The notes under the pieces: generated by a model
Told to the model about the DNA's origin: nothing
The model's database searches: none
The model's input: the letters and a program-made list of their open reading frames with translations, nothing else
Assembly: GCA_002295925.1 (NCBI GenBank)
Contig: DBGO01000012.1
Location: 62,001-126,000 of the forward strand
Reading direction: 5' to 3'
DNA from: Flavobacteriales bacterium UBA852
GTDB taxonomy: Bacteria; Bacteroidota; Bacteroidia; Flavobacteriales_E; Vicingaceae
Length of the DNA stretch: 64,000 nucleotides
Shown here: in pieces, positions 8,115-18,200 of the stretch
Position numbering within the stretch: the stretch's first letter is position 1
How the letters are laid out: each line of letters starts with the position of its first letter
Program-made: the position numbers and the translations under genes

Positions 8115-10136
8115 ATGAAAAATAAAGAAAAAATTCATCATCATAATCATGACAATAATCCTCCTCATGGACATATGGGGCATGATCATCATAAAATGAT
8201 GATTGAGGATTTTAAAAAACGTTTTTGGGTAAGCACTATTCTATCTGTGCCTGTATTGCTGCTTTCTCCAATGATTCAAGAATTTTTCTCCTTTCAATTG
8301 ATATTTAAAGGCAATTTATATGTCCTTTTTGCTCTTTCATCTTTCATATTCTTTTATGGTGGTTGGCCTTTTTTAAAAGGATTATTTTCTGAAATTAAAA
8401 AAGGAGCTCCAGGAATGATGACTTTAATTGCTATTGCTATTACTGTAGCGTATGTTTACAGTTCGGCAGTAGTATTTGGTTTAGAAGGTAAAATGTTTTT
8501 TTGGGAGCTCGTTACATTAATTGATATAATGTTAGTTGGCCACTGGATAGAAATGAAATCCGTATTAGGAGCTTCCAAAGCATTAGAGCTATTAGTAAGT
8601 ATGATGCCTGCAGAAGCTCATAAGGTTCATGGTGATCATATTGAGGATGTAAAAGTAGAAGATTTGAAGAAAGATGACATCATATTAATTAAACCAGGAG
8701 AAAAAGTGCCGGCTGACGGTATAATAATAGAAGGTGAAAGCTACCTTAACGAATCAATGCTTACAGGAGAATCGAAGCCAGTTAAAAAAACAATTGATGA
8801 TGAAGTAATAGGTGGCGCCATCAATGGTAATGGCTCATTAAAAGTTAAGGTTAAACATACCGGTAAAGAAAGCTATTTAAATAAAGTAATTACCTTAGTT
8901 CAAGAAGCTCAAAAAACAAAATCAAAAACCCAACACCTTGCTGATAAAGCCGCTAGATGGCTAACTTATATAGCATTAACTGTGGGTATTACCACTTTAG
9001 CAATATGGCTACTTTTAGGGTACGATTTCACGTTTGCTTTAGAACGTATGGTAACAGTAATGGTTATTTCTTGCCCGCACGCTTTAGGATTAGCTATCCC
9101 ATTAGTAGTTGCTATTTCAACAGCAGTTTCTGCTCAAAACGGTTTATTAATTCGTAACCGGACTGCATTTGAAAATTCCAGAAAAATTTCGGCGATAGTT
9201 TTTGATAAAACAGGTACTTTAACTAAAGGCGATTTTGGAGTAACCCGGTATGAATCTGTAACTGATAAATTTAGTAAAGATGAAGTATTAAAATTAGCAA
9301 GTGCTTTGGAGCAAAGCTCAGAACATCCTATTGCAATTGGTATAGTAAAAAAAATTAAGGACTTACAAATAGCTATTCCTAAAGCTAAAAATTTCAATGC
9401 TATTACAGGTAAGGGAGTTGAAGCAAAAGTAGAAGGATACGATGTTAAAGTTGTTAGTCCGGGTTTCCTGAAGGATGAAAATATAAACATTCCGAAAAGT
9501 GCATATAGCAATGCTGCTGAAACCGTAGTATTTGTAATCATTGACAATGAATTGGCAGGTTATATTGCATTAGCAGATGAAATTCGTCCCGAGTCGTTTG
9601 GAGCTATAAAAAAGTTTAAAGAAAATAATATTAAAGTTTTTATGGCAACTGGTGATAACGAGAAAGTTGCGAAAGCCGTAAGTGAGCAATTAGGTTTGGA
9701 CGGTTATTATGCAGAAGTCCTACCTCATCAAAAAGTAGAAATTGTAAAAGAGATACAACAAAAAGGAGAATTTGTAGCCATGACTGGTGATGGCGTAAAT
9801 GATGCACCTGCTCTGGCTCAAGCAGATGTAGGGATTGCAGTTGGTTCAGGAACAGATGTGGCAGCTGAAACAGCCGATATTATTTTGGTAAACAGTAATC
9901 CTCAAGATATATTAAATCTTATTTTATTTGGAAAAGCTACTTACAAAAAAATGATTCAAAACCTAGTCTGGGCTACCGCTTATAATGCTTTTGCAATTCC
10001 ATTAGCAGCTGGTGCATTATATAAATTTGGTTTTGTTTTAGGCCCTGCTGTAGGAGCTGTATTTATGAGTTTAAGTACTATAATTGTAGCAATTAATGCT
10101 CAACTACTAAAAAAATCAATAAAAACTGAAAATTAG
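8115..10136 (+). CDS. copB: CopB-type P1B-3 copper/silver-translocating ATPase
   Basis: 673-residue inner-membrane P-type ATPase. The N-terminus is a His-rich tail (HHHNH at 8-12, then GHMGHDHH) instead of a CxxC metal domain. The ion-binding helix carries CPH (320-322), the mark of the P1B-3 group, as opposed to CPC in CopA. Other landmarks are the actuator loop MLTGES, phosphorylation site DKTGT (D364), the SEHP motif in the nucleotide domain and TGDGVNDAPALAQADVGIA. P1B-3 enzymes export Cu(I), Cu(II) or Ag(I) from the cytoplasm. It follows the RND operon by 34 bases and is probably transcribed with it. It is not CcoI, the ATPase that loads cbb3 oxidase, which has CPC. Confidence 0.92.
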   Translation: MKNKEKIHHHNHDNNPPHGHMGHDHHKMMIEDFKKRFWVSTILSVPVLLLSPMIQEFFSFQLIFKGNLYVLFALSSFIFFYGGWPFLKGLFSEIKKGAPGMMTLIAIAITVAYVYSSAVVFGLEGKMFFWELVTLIDIMLVGHWIEMKSVLGASKALELLVSMMPAEAHKVHGDHIEDVKVEDLKKDDIILIKPGEKVPADGIIIEGESYLNESMLTGESKPVKKTIDDEVIGGAINGNGSLKVKVKHTGKESYLNKVITLVQEAQKTKSKTQHLADKAARWLTYIALTVGITTLAIWLLLGYDFTFALERMVTVMVISCPHALGLAIPLVVAISTAVSAQNGLLIRNRTAFENSRKISAIVFDKTGTLTKGDFGVTRYESVTDKFSKDEVLKLASALEQSSEHPIAIGIVKKIKDLQIAIPKAKNFNAITGKGVEAKVEGYDVKVVSPGFLKDENINIPKSAYSNAAETVVFVIIDNELAGYIALADEIRPESFGAIKKFKENNIKVFMATGDNEKVAKAVSEQLGLDGYYAEVLPHQKVEIVKEIQQKGEFVAMTGDGVNDAPALAQADVGIAVGSGTDVAAETADIILVNSNPQDILNLILFGKATYKKMIQNLVWATAYNAFAIPLAAGALYKFGFVLGPAVGAVFMSLSTIIVAINAQLLKKSIKTEN

Positions 10137-10204
10137 TTTATTTTTCATCAAATTTTTACTAATATTAATTTTAAATGATACAACTAACATGAAAAACAAA
10201 TTAA

Positions 10205-11497
10205 ATGAATACCATTTGTTTACCAAAGTCTAAACTACCCAGAATTGTAATTATTGGTTCCGGATTTGCCGGTTTTTCTTTCATAAAAGCTGTTAATCAT
10301 AAACTTTTTCAAATTGTATTAATTGACCAAAATAATTTCCATCAATTTCAGCCGCTTTTATACCAAGTTGCAACCTGCGGAATAGAACCCGACAGTATTG
10401 TTTTTCCGGTACGGAAAATGTTTGAAAAATATGAAAATTTTCATTTTCGATTAGCAACAGTTACCAAAATTGATTCGTTAAAAAATATTTTACATACAGA
10501 TATTGGCACCATTTCTTATGACTATTTGATTATAGCTACCGGAAGCTGTAATAACTTTTTTGGTTTACAAAATGTAGAAAAATATGCCATCGGTATGAAA
10601 ACAATACAAGAAGCGTTAGATATTCGTTCATTTATTTTGCAAAATCTAGAAACTGCTGATGCCACATGTGTCTCAAAAGTTCGAAAATCATTGTTGCATT
10701 TTGTAATTGTAGGCGGTGGACCGACCGGTGTAGAAATGGCAGGAGCTTTAGCGGAATTTAAAAATTACATAATACCTAAAGATTACCCTGAATTGGATTT
10801 AAATGAAATAAAAATTTCGCTTATCGAATCCGGAGACAGACTATTAAAAGCCATGCCTGAAAATTTATCAAAAAAATCGTTGAAATATCTTCAGGATATG
10901 GGTGTTGAAATACATTTAAACACAACCGTTGCAGATTATAAAGATGATGTTATTACTACAAAAAAAGGTGATGAATTTATTTGTAAAACACTTATTTGGA
11001 CAGCAGGAGTAAAAGGGAATGTTATAGACGGACTTCCCGATTCAGTAATTGGTAGAGGAGCCCGTATATTAGTTGACGAAGATTTTAAAGTAAAACACAC
11101 AACCAATATATTTGCTATTGGCGATATAGCAGCACAAATAAATGAACGCACACCATTTGGACATCCACAGGTAGCACCCGCTGCCATTCAACAAGGAAAA
11201 TGGTTGGGTAAAAACTTTCAAAATATTATCAAAAACCAAAAAGTTAAACCATTCGAGTATTATGACAAAGGAAGTATGTCGACAATAGGTAGAAAAAGAG
11301 CTGTAGCACAAATAAATAACAAACAATACAGTGGTTATATTGCCTGGTTATTATGGTCTGTTGTTCATTTAATATCAATTAGTGGGTTTAAGAATAAAAT
11401 AATGGTCGGTTTAGATTGGGTTTCAAGTTACTTTACATATGAAAAAAGCAACCGATTTATTATAAGAAAATTCCATCAACAAAATAAAGTCAAATAA
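10205..11497 (+). CDS. ndh: Type II NADH dehydrogenase (NDH-2)
   Basis: 430-residue membrane-associated flavoprotein that passes electrons from NADH to quinone without pumping protons. The FAD-binding dinucleotide fold starts at residue 13 (RIVIIGSGFAGFS). The NADH fold follows at about 160-185 (FVIVGGGPTGVEMAGALAEF), and the second FAD contact is NIFAIGDIAA. The C-terminal 60 residues hold the amphipathic segments (IAWLLWSVVHLISISGF) by which NDH-2 sits on the membrane. It lies 68 bases after the copper ATPase on the same strand. That is an unusual neighbour and could mean a role in Cu(II) reduction or in respiration under metal stress. A 14-codon out-of-frame ATG reading (10189-10233) overlaps the start. 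Confidence 0.9.
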   Translation: MNTICLPKSKLPRIVIIGSGFAGFSFIKAVNHKLFQIVLIDQNNFHQFQPLLYQVATCGIEPDSIVFPVRKMFEKYENFHFRLATVTKIDSLKNILHTDIGTISYDYLIIATGSCNNFFGLQNVEKYAIGMKTIQEALDIRSFILQNLETADATCVSKVRKSLLHFVIVGGGPTGVEMAGALAEFKNYIIPKDYPELDLNEIKISLIESGDRLLKAMPENLSKKSLKYLQDMGVEIHLNTTVADYKDDVITTKKGDEFICKTLIWTAGVKGNVIDGLPDSVIGRGARILVDEDFKVKHTTNIFAIGDIAAQINERTPFGHPQVAPAAIQQGKWLGKNFQNIIKNQKVKPFEYYDKGSMSTIGRKRAVAQINNKQYSGYIAWLLWSVVHLISISGFKNKIMVGLDWVSSYFTYEKSNRFIIRKFHQQNKVK

Positions 11498-11514
11498 ATA
11501 CCACTAATTTTTCT

Positions 11515-12762
11515 TTAAACCTCTTTTCCGTTTAAGAATACTTTTTCAATGGAATTACTGCCAAAAGCATACGGTAAATAATACAACGATGGTATTTCTT
11601 TTGTAATGATAAAATTTGCTTTTTTACCCACCGAAATACTGCCGGCTTCTTTATCAACTTCCATAGCAAACGCACCGTTAATCGTTACGGCATTTAAAGC
11701 TTCTTCGGGTAATAAATTCATTTTTATACAAGCCAACGATTGCACAAAATTCATGTTTCCGCTTGGTGTTGAACCGGGGTTGTAATCAGTTGCCAGTGCC
11801 AAAGGAATGTTTCGGTCAATTATTTCACGAACCGGCGCATAAGGAATATTGATAAAAAACGAACACGAAGGAAGTGCCGTAGCAATGGTGTTACTGTTTT
11901 GCAATGCTTCAAAATCATGCGGAAGCATTACTTCAAGGTGGTCAACTGATACGGCGTTTCGTTTTGTAGCCACTTCCACTCCACCTATTGATGTAAACTG
12001 ATTGACATGAATTTTAGGTTTTAAACCGTATTGTAATGCCGCATCTAAAATATGTTCGGTTTCCAAAATGGTAAAGTAATTGGTTTCGGTAAATACATCT
12101 ATATATTCGGCTAAATTTTCTTCAACAACTTTGGGCAACATTTCATTGATGATTATATCAATATACTTTTCACGGTTATTTTTATATTCTTGCGGAATGG
12201 CATGTGCTCCCAAAAAAGTGCTTTTAATAATCAAATCCGATTCTTCTTTCAGCTTCTTAATTACACGCAACATTTTAAGTTCGGCTTCTACCGATAATCC
12301 ATAACCGCTTTTAATTTCTACCGCACCAGTTCCCAATTGCGCTATTTCACGTAATCTTTTTCTTGCACCGGTCAACAATTCTTCTTCCGAGGTGTTAGCC
12401 AATTTTTTAGCCGAATTTAAAATTCCTCCGCCTTTTTGAGCAATTTCTTCATAGGTTAAACCTTTTATTCGGTCAACAAATTCTTCTTCTCGCGTAGCGG
12501 CAAAAACCAAATGCGTGTGCGAATCACAATAGGCAGGCAACACATATTTATTTTCGGCATCTATTACGGTTAAATTCGACCAATCCGAAATACCTTCCCA
12601 ATCTGCCATTTCGCCATAACCTACAATTTTATCATCTTCAACCGCCAACCAAGCATTTTCTATTATGGGCAATTCTGCCATTTCTTTTCCGCACAACGGT
12701 GAACTCACATTTTCGCGCACCTGAACCAATCCTTTTATGTTTTTAATCAATAGTTTTTGCAT
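11515..12762 (-). CDS. hutI: Imidazolonepropionase (histidine degradation)
   Basis: 415 residues. Cytoplasmic amidohydrolase that opens 4-imidazolone-5-propanoate to N-formimino-L-glutamate, the third step of histidine use. The sequence has the metal motif DSHTHLVFA (H-x-H near residue 80), GAVEIKSGYGLSVEAELKML, a later HVNQF histidine, VDHLE and the ATDYNPGS aspartate near 320. All match HutI. Length fits the family (about 405-415). No other hut gene is in the window. It ends tail to tail with ndh, 17 bases apart and without an evident terminator, and its start faces aroC 47 bases away. Confidence 0.95.
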   Translation of the reverse strand: MQKLLIKNIKGLVQVRENVSSPLCGKEMAELPIIENAWLAVEDDKIVGYGEMADWEGISDWSNLTVIDAENKYVLPAYCDSHTHLVFAATREEEFVDRIKGLTYEEIAQKGGGILNSAKKLANTSEEELLTGARKRLREIAQLGTGAVEIKSGYGLSVEAELKMLRVIKKLKEESDLIIKSTFLGAHAIPQEYKNNREKYIDIIINEMLPKVVEENLAEYIDVFTETNYFTILETEHILDAALQYGLKPKIHVNQFTSIGGVEVATKRNAVSVDHLEVMLPHDFEALQNSNTIATALPSCSFFINIPYAPVREIIDRNIPLALATDYNPGSTPSGNMNFVQSLACIKMNLLPEEALNAVTINGAFAMEVDKEAGSISVGKKANFIITKEIPSLYYLPYAFGSNSIEKVFLNGKEV

Positions 12763-12769
12763 AATTCGT

Positions 12770-12777
12770 TACTTTTG
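12770..12777 (+). promoter_or_regulatory. Possible -7 promoter box for aroC
   Basis: TACTTTTG matches the Bacteroidetes -7 consensus TAnnTTTG, 32 bases before the aroC ATG in the 47-base gap between hutI and aroC. No good TTTG -33 element is at the usual distance, so this is weak. Confidence 0.3.
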
Positions 12778-12809
12778 ATAAAATCGAAATTACACTTTTC
12801 GGAAAAACT

Positions 12810-13892
12810 ATGGGAAATACCTTTGGTAAAATATTTACCCTTACCACGTTTGGCGAGTCACACGGCGAAGCCATTGGCGGTATTATTGACGGCTGTCCGG
12901 CAGGCATTACAGTTGATGTAGAAAAAATCCAGAAAGAATTGGACAGAAGAAAACCGGGACAATCGACAATTGTTACTCAACGTAAAGAAAGTGACAAAGT
13001 ACAAATTTTAAGTGGAATATTTGAGGGCAAAACTACCGGAACACCCATTGGGTTTATTATTCCCAATCAAAATCAAAAACCAAAAGATTACGAGCATATA
13101 AAAGATGCTTATAGACCTTCGCACGCCGATTTTACCTATCATAAAAAATATCAACATCACGACTACCGGGGCGGTGGCAGAAGCTCAGCCAGAGAAACAG
13201 CTTCACGTGTTGTGGGTGGTGCTTTTGCCAAACAAGTCTTGCAGCATTTCTTTCCGGAAATGACTGTTCAAGCATTTGTTAAAAGTATTGGAGAAATTAC
13301 ACTGAATAAAGATTTTTCGGAAATAGACTTTTCACTTACTGAAACCAATATGGTGCGCTGCCCCGATGCCGATACAGCCCATAAAATGATTGACTATTTA
13401 AAGAAAATTCGCAAAGAGGGCGATACGGTTGGCGGTGTTATCAGTTGTATTATCACCAACATTCCTACCGGATGGGGCGAACCCGTTTTTGACAAATTAC
13501 ATGCCCAACTGGGTAAAGCAATGCTCAGCATCAACGCCGTAAAGGGCTTTGAATACGGTGGCGGATTTGCCATGTGCAAACAAAAAGGCAGTGAGGTAAA
13601 TGACTTATTTGTAAATGACAACGGAAAAATCAAAACAAAAACCAATTATTCGGGAGGTATTCAAGGAGGAATTTCAAATGGTATGCCCATCTATTTTAAT
13701 GTTGGTTTTAAACCAGTTGCCACATTGATGCAATCGCAACCTGCCATAAACAAAAACGGCGAAGAAATTACCTTGCAAGGCAAAGGAAGGCACGACCCCT
13801 GCGTAGTTCCTCGTGCAGTGCCAATTGTAGAAGCTATGGCCGCTATGGTATTGCTCGATGCTTATTTATTGCATAAAGCAAAAAACAACTGA
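12810..13892 (+). CDS. aroC: Chorismate synthase
   Basis: 360 residues. FMN-dependent last step of the shikimate pathway, turning 5-enolpyruvylshikimate-3-phosphate into chorismate. The N-terminus holds signature 1 (GESHGEAIGGIIDGCPAG, residues 16-33). The DYRGGGRSSARETASRVVGG segment near residue 115-135 is the second family signature, and the RHDPCVVPRAVPIVEAMAA segment near 330 is the third. Full length, with a clean ATG start. It diverges from hutI and converges on the amidohydrolase-like gene, two bases from its stop. Confidence 0.97.
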   Translation: MGNTFGKIFTLTTFGESHGEAIGGIIDGCPAGITVDVEKIQKELDRRKPGQSTIVTQRKESDKVQILSGIFEGKTTGTPIGFIIPNQNQKPKDYEHIKDAYRPSHADFTYHKKYQHHDYRGGGRSSARETASRVVGGAFAKQVLQHFFPEMTVQAFVKSIGEITLNKDFSEIDFSLTETNMVRCPDADTAHKMIDYLKKIRKEGDTVGGVISCIITNIPTGWGEPVFDKLHAQLGKAMLSINAVKGFEYGGGFAMCKQKGSEVNDLFVNDNGKIKTKTNYSGGIQGGISNGMPIYFNVGFKPVATLMQSQPAINKNGEEITLQGKGRHDPCVVPRAVPIVEAMAAMVLLDAYLLHKAKNN

Positions 13893-13894
13893 AA

Positions 13895-15190
13895 CTATGG
13901 CTTTGTTTTGAACTTTCTGTACAAATATTTTTGAGGATTATCCAAATTCACTTTTCTGCCTTGAATAAACGCCAAAATCACATTATTGGTTTCCATATCC
14001 AACGCATCCCCGTCGGAGACAAAAAGTGTAGCATCTTTTCCAGGCTCAATGGAACCTGTAAAATCATCAATTCCTAAAATTTTAGCGGCATTTAATGTAA
14101 TTAATTGTAACGCTTCTTCTTTATCCAAACCGTAAGCTGCGGCAGTTCCGGCATAAAAAGGTAAATTACGGGTTTGCATAGCTTCCATATCACCGGAATT
14201 TTCCAAACAAAACAACACACCGGCATCCCATAATTTTTTAGGTAAGGTAAAGGGTAAATCTACGGCGTCATCATCGTATTCGGGTAAGCTGTGGATTCTG
14301 CGTAACATTACCGGTATTTTATTTTCTTTTAATTGGTCGGTCAGCAAATAACTCTCATATCCGCCAACGATAACTACTTTAGGGATGTTAAAGTATTTTT
14401 TAAAGGCAATGGCTTCTTCTATTTCTTTAGAAAAATCGGCATGAATGAATAAAGTTTTTGAACCGTCAAACAATCCGCGCATTGCTTCAAACTCAAGATT
14501 TTTCTCTAAATAATCTTTTTTTCCTGCGTAAGCTTTGGCTTCTTCAAAATATTTATACACTTTATCGTATTGTTCTTGGTAGTTTTTATTTTCCGATATT
14601 CCGCCTTTTTCTGCCCACCAACCATTTTTTCTGTACATATTCATCCAATTCATATGAATACCGTCATCTTGTTTTATGGCGGCATCTTCCCAATTCCAAG
14701 CATCTAATTGTACAATACTTGATGTACCGGATATAAAACCGTAACGCGGTGTAATTTGTGCAATCAATACTCCATTTGAACGCACGGTAGGTGTAATGCG
14801 AGAATCGGTGTTGTAAGCAACAATTGAACGAACATTGGGTTTAAAAGCACCTGTTTCGGCAAAATCGCGTGTTGCCCGAACGGCTTCAATTTCTACCAAA
14901 CCCAACGTTGAATTTGGAGCAATAAATCCGGGATACACGTGTTTTCCTTTAATATTGATTACTGTATCAAATACCAATTGATTGATTTTAATGGTGCGCG
15001 CATCGGCAACCAAAGTCAATTTTCCGTCTTTAAATCCTATTGCCGAATTTTCAATTACCTTGCCGTTTCCAAGGTGGGCATATCCGTTCAACAATAAAAT
15101 GCTTTTGGTTTGTTTTTTTCCCGGCGAAGGAATTTGAGCATTTATTGAAAATAAAATTGACAGCGATAAAAGGGCTAATATATTTCTCAT
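13895..15190 (-). CDS. Secreted amidohydrolase-like protein lacking the usual metal ligands
   Basis: 431 residues with an N-terminal signal peptide (about 1-18, ending INAQ), so periplasmic or outer. The fold markers of COG1228-type amidohydrolases are present. There is a beta-sandwich start (LLLNGYAHLGNGKVIENSAIGFKDGKL), KGKHVYPGFI where the barrel begins, and the C-terminal EEALQLITLNAAKILGIDDFTGSIEPGKDATLFVSDGD. However, the PGFIDxHxH site reads PGFIAPNSTLGLVE, and no H-x-H or later TDA aspartate is seen. It may be an inactive or altered relative. It follows the 1014-residue gene by 12 bases, and similar large-plus-small amidohydrolase pairs are common in Bacteroidota. Substrate unknown. 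Confidence 0.8.
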   Translation of the reverse strand: MRNILALLSLSILFSINAQIPSPGKKQTKSILLLNGYAHLGNGKVIENSAIGFKDGKLTLVADARTIKINQLVFDTVINIKGKHVYPGFIAPNSTLGLVEIEAVRATRDFAETGAFKPNVRSIVAYNTDSRITPTVRSNGVLIAQITPRYGFISGTSSIVQLDAWNWEDAAIKQDDGIHMNWMNMYRKNGWWAEKGGISENKNYQEQYDKVYKYFEEAKAYAGKKDYLEKNLEFEAMRGLFDGSKTLFIHADFSKEIEEAIAFKKYFNIPKVVIVGGYESYLLTDQLKENKIPVMLRRIHSLPEYDDDAVDLPFTLPKKLWDAGVLFCLENSGDMEAMQTRNLPFYAGTAAAYGLDKEEALQLITLNAAKILGIDDFTGSIEPGKDATLFVSDGDALDMETNNVILAFIQGRKVNLDNPQKYLYRKFKTKP

Positions 15191-15202
15191 AATCTGATTA
15201 TA

Positions 15203-18200
15203 TTAAAAGTTTTCTTCCATTGTGTTGCAATGGTATAATTTTTTCTTTTTCTTTTCGGGTTTCTTAACCGGATGACCGGCATTTTTGGCATCCAGCATCT
15301 TTTGAATTAAACGGTTTCGTTCTTTTTTGATGTACTCTTGCAATTCTTTATCTTTTTGTGCATCATAAAAAACAATACCGTCAATGATTGTTTTATCGGT
15401 TTTGGCATACACACTCAACGGTTTATCTGTCCAAATCACCAAATTGGCTTCTTTACCTGCTTTTATACTTCCGGTTCGGTCATCAATGTGTAATAACTTA
15501 GCCGGGTTCAGTGTAACAAACTTTAATGCTTCTTCTTCAGATACACCGCCGTATTTTACTGCTTTTGCCGCTTCTTGATTCAATCTTCTGCCCATTTCGG
15601 CATCATCGGAATTAAAAGCAACAACAATTCCTTTTTCGTGCATTAAAGCACCATTGTAAGGAATAGCATCGTTTACTTCAAATTTGTATGCCCACCAATC
15701 GGAAAAAGTAGAACCGCCGGCGCCGTGTTCTTTCATTTTATCAGCTACTTTATATCCTTCTAAAATATGGGTAAATGTATTGATTTTAAAGCCCATTGAA
15801 TCGGCTACGTGCATCAACATATTTATTTCGCTTTGCACATACGAGTGACAAGTAATAAATCGTTCGCCATTAAGAATTTCAACCAAAGTTTCCAATCGTA
15901 AATCTTTGCGAGGCGGAGGCGTTTTGGCTTTTTCTTTTTTGGGTAAACTTTCGTAAGCTTTCCATTTGGCTTCGTAAGCTTTGGCTTGCCAAAATGCATC
16001 ATAATACAGTTGTTCTACCCCCATTCGCGTTTGCGGATAACGTGTAGTATTAAAATCGCCCCAATTGGATTGTTTAACATTTTCGCCCAAAGCAAATTTT
16101 ATAAATTTAGGCGCATTTTCCATTTTCATTTGTTCGGGAGAAAAACCCCATTTTAATTTGATAATCGCCGACTGACCACCAATTGGATTTGCCGAACCGT
16201 GTAATAATTGAGAAATTACCACTCCACCCGAAAGCTGACGGTAAATGTTGATATCATCACTGTTTACAACGTCGCCTATGCGCACTTCGGCACTTATGGC
16301 TTCGGAACCTTCGTTCACTCCTTTACTGATGGCAATATGTGAATGTTCGTCGATAATACCGGCAGTTACGTGCTTTCCGGTAGCATCAATGATTTGAGCA
16401 TTTTTGGGTGCTTCTAAATTTTGGCCTACAGAAATGATTTTGCCGTTCTCAATTAAAATATCTGTATTGTTAAGGATTCCCTCCTCTTCGTTTGTCCAAA
16501 CGGTTGCATTTTTAATCAGCATAGTTGATGATTGTGGTGGAAAATCTTTCCAACCGTATGCCATATTCGGATGCCAAATACTTGGAATTGACGGAATGCT
16601 GTCTGACGAAATTTCTTTTTTATCCTTTTTGGGATGTTCTTCATTTTTAACGGCATTCCAACTCACCCATTGTTCTTCATTCAACAATGCTTTTCCGTCA
16701 AGAATGGCACTGTTTTGATGAATTAAACCGGATAAGCGTACCAATTGTTTAGAAAAATCATCATTTGGATTAAAAGTTAATGTTATCAAATTGTTCTCTA
16801 CTTTTACTTTTACATCTACTTTTGATGTATCCTTATCTTTAATAATTGTAATTTTTCCCGAAGGTTTTTCCAATTCCCCTTCAATTGTCAAGTCATAAAT
16901 TTTTTTATTGATATTCAGATGATATTTTCCGCGAACATCTACCAAATTTTTATCTGTAATGATGTGCTGTTGACCTAATGTCCAGTTTTCAAGAATAACC
17001 GTATTTTCATCAAACAGATTTCCATTGGTAATGATAAAATTGGCGAAATAATCTTTTTTAAGCGTTCCAATTTTATCTTCTACTTTAAGAATTTGTGCCG
17101 GTGTAAAGGTCAGTGCTTTTAATGCTTCTTCTTCGGGTAATCCTTTTTTAACTGCTTGGCGAAGATTTTTCAAAAACTGTTTATTATCTTTTAAATTCCG
17201 GGTAGAAAAAGCAAACGGAATTTGGTGTTCGGCAACAATGCGCGGATTAAAAGGTGCCAACTCCCAATGTTTAAGTTCTTCGAGCGAAACCACGCGCGCA
17301 TCAAAAGGGTCGGACACATCGTAGGCATCGGGAAAAGCTAACGGTAAAATTAAAGCTCCGTTGGTGTTTTTAATATCCTTAATTCGTTTGTATTCATCAC
17401 CATTTCCTCTAAATACATACTGAATGCCAAATTCATCACCTATTTTATCGGCACGTAATATTTCCAAATAATCGGAAGTTTCGAAAATTGCAGGCAGTGG
17501 TTTATTTTGGTTCAATGCTTCGAGAGATATGTTATATTCTTTTTTTTCGGTTGTTGTTGCATACCATTGAGCATCGTAATACGTTTGGCGCAACAAAGCA
17601 ATCGCTCCCATTTGCGAACTAGGATATGCTTGTCGTGAAGTTCCTTTTTTAAAGGACAAATGATTGGCTGCTTTATCTTTAAGTATCAATAAATTATCAT
17701 CTTTGTCGGCTAACGAAACCAAAGCAGATGTTCCGCGCATAATGCCATCGTGGAAATGTGTTAAGACCGTTCCAAATCCCAAATTCAAATAGTCTTTTGC
17801 TTTTTTTGTGTTTTTGGTGAATTTTTCAAAAGCGTTTTGTTCGGGTTTTACGGCTTCATTCCAACTGTATGCACCTGGTTTGTTCGATTCGTATTGCGGA
17901 AATAAATCTTCGATTGTAAATTTTTTCTTTTTCTTAATTTCGGGCAAACCGTAATCACTGTCAAGCTCTATAAACGAAGGATATACATAATTTCCTTGCA
18001 AATCAATTACGGATGCGTTTTCGGGAATTTTCACATCCTGCCCTATGGCAACAATTTTTTCATCTTTAATCAACACCACTGCATTGTCCATTTTATTTTG
18101 ATAATCGACATAAACAGTGGCATTTTTTAAGGCATAGTATATATTTTTCGGATGATGCATTCCGTTTACGTGGTGCGTTTCTTGCGCATTGAGCGGATGC

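Noticed and set aside
8115..10136. Copper ATPase as recently transferred DNA
   Set aside because: Codon choice seemed slightly different from its neighbours, but base composition of short samples was similar. I could not calculate it properly.
10189..10233. 14-codon ATG reading frame overlapping the start of ndh out of frame
   Set aside because: Too short to judge and with no visible start signal or attenuator structure.
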